DNA of 5,394 nucleotides from Methylococcaceae bacterium NSP1-2. Lineage in GTDB: Bacteria; Pseudomonadota; Gammaproteobacteria; Methylococcales; Methylomonadaceae. The position numbers were made by a program, and so were the translations under genes. Below the pieces are notes generated by a model. The model saw only the letters and a list, made by a program, of their open reading frames with translations, ran no database searches and was not told the DNA's origin. Of the stretch, positions 4,849-5,394 are shown piece by piece (position 1 is the first letter of the stretch; the number at the start of each line of letters is the position of its first letter). The DNA lies in contig NQJH01000137.1 in NCBI GenBank assembly GCA_002256685.1, forward strand, positions 1 through 5,394. The letters run 5' to 3'.

Positions 4849-5328
4849 ATGCAAATAGCCGACAATATGGCTGTCTCCATTCACTATACTTTGACTAATG
4901 ATGAAGGCGAAGTGTTAGATAGTTCACAAGATGATGAGGCGTTAGTTTATTTACATGGCGAAGGCAATATCATTTCTGGCTTAGAACAAGCCTTACATGG
5001 CAAAGCCGTTGGTGACAAATTTAATGTGCACATTACCGCTGAAGATGCCTATGGCGAATTCATGGAAGACAGAATACAAGTGATTTCACGCGCTATGTTT
5101 GATGGCATTGATGAACTAGAAGTTGGTATGCAGTTTCAAGCCGATGTCAGTGATGGTCCGGGTGTTGTGACTATTATCAAGATTGAAGGTGATGATGTAA
5201 CTATCGATGGTAATCATCCTTTAGCAGGTCAAGCATTAACGTTTGATGTAGAAGTAATTGCCGTTAGACCTGCGACATCCGAAGAACTGGAACATGGTCA
5301 TGTTCATGGTGCGGGTTGCCACCACTAA
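4849..5328 (+). CDS. slyD: FKBP-type peptidyl-prolyl cis-trans isomerase / metallochaperone SlyD
   Basis: The 159-residue protein is a SlyD-family FKBP. It speeds cis-trans isomerisation of peptidyl-proline bonds, acts as a folding chaperone, and in some bacteria delivers nickel. The FKBP part is split as usual: residues 1-69 (VSIHYTLTNDEGEVLDSS at 9-26, GLEQALHGKAVGDK at 44-57, AYGE at 67-70) and a return strand at 120-140 with the family hallmark DGNHPLAGQALTFDVEV (120-136). The chaperone insert-in-flap domain lies between, at about 71-119. The C-terminus GHVHGAGCHH (150-159) holds four His and one Cys, a metal-binding tail much shorter than that of E. coli SlyD (196 residues in all). No signal peptide is present, so the protein is cytoplasmic. 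AGAGGG at 4836-4841 is 7 nt before this ATG and favours it over the in-frame ATG at 4867. It appears to be monocistronic. Confidence 0.95.
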   Translation: MQIADNMAVSIHYTLTNDEGEVLDSSQDDEALVYLHGEGNIISGLEQALHGKAVGDKFNVHITAEDAYGEFMEDRIQVISRAMFDGIDELEVGMQFQADVSDGPGVVTIIKIEGDDVTIDGNHPLAGQALTFDVEVIAVRPATSEELEHGHVHGAGCHH

Positions 5329-5341
5329 ACGTAATCTTTAA

Positions 5342-5375
5342 AAACAAAAAGCACGAGTTATTGTGCTTTTTGTTT
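5342..5375. terminator. Strong intrinsic terminator after slyD, probably bidirectional
   Basis: AAACAAAAAGCAC (5342-5354) and GTGCTTTTTGTTT (5363-5375) form a perfect 13-bp stem with an 8-nt loop, 13 bp after the slyD stop. The right arm supplies the T-run and the left arm an A-run, so it can work on both strands. The last 19 bases of the window hold nothing recognisable. Confidence 0.9.
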
Positions 5376-5394
5376 ATTAATCATAAGCTCAGCA

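Noticed and set aside
4867..4869. Alternative slyD start at the second Met
   Set aside because: The ribosome site AGAGGG at 4836-4841 is correctly spaced for the ATG at 4849 and too far from this one.
1..5394. CRISPR array, integrase, toxin-antitoxin or defence module
   Set aside because: No regularly spaced direct repeats and no matching protein family are visible anywhere in the window.

Overview
The window looks like a moderately AT-rich gammaproteobacterial chromosome from a methylotroph or methanotroph. The best clue is a pair of adjacent genes for methylene-tetrahydromethanopterin dehydrogenase of the MtdB type. In bacteria this enzyme belongs to the tetrahydromethanopterin-linked formaldehyde oxidation pathway. 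The conserved YchF and SlyD proteins and the GTAGGTTGGGTTAG-type palindrome fit such a host, but the genus cannot be fixed from this sequence.

Layout, all genes on the + strand: (1) the last 59 codons of an unidentified coiled-coil protein that begins outside the window; (2) ychF, a universally conserved P-loop NTPase, with a good -10 box ahead of it; (3) a compact junction where a perfect 9-bp inverted repeat (probable ychF terminator) encloses part of a consensus sigma-70 promoter (TTGACA, 17-bp spacer, TATAAT) that reads into an elongator tRNA-Met gene; (4) a 324-bp stretch without a gene, holding two dyads; (5) a 250-residue polytopic membrane protein starting MCWS, probably of the uncharacterised DUF5765 family; (6) a 69-bp palindromic intergenic repeat followed by a strong promoter; (7) two tandem mtdB-like genes, 66 bp apart and probably one operon; (8) a 188-bp spacer with several hairpins; (9) a SlyD-type FKBP prolyl isomerase/metallochaperone with a short His/Cys tail, closed by a clear intrinsic terminator.

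The most interesting point is the mtdB pair. The proteins are about 53% identical by hand alignment and share the fold and the substrate-site motifs. They differ completely at the segment after the glycine-rich loop that normally selects NADP or NAD: the first copy has Gly-Arg (MtdA-like), the second has an Asp. This suggests two isoenzymes that send C1 electrons to NADPH and NADH separately. The other genes appear to be housekeeping neighbours. No CRISPR array, complete transposon or phage module is visible.
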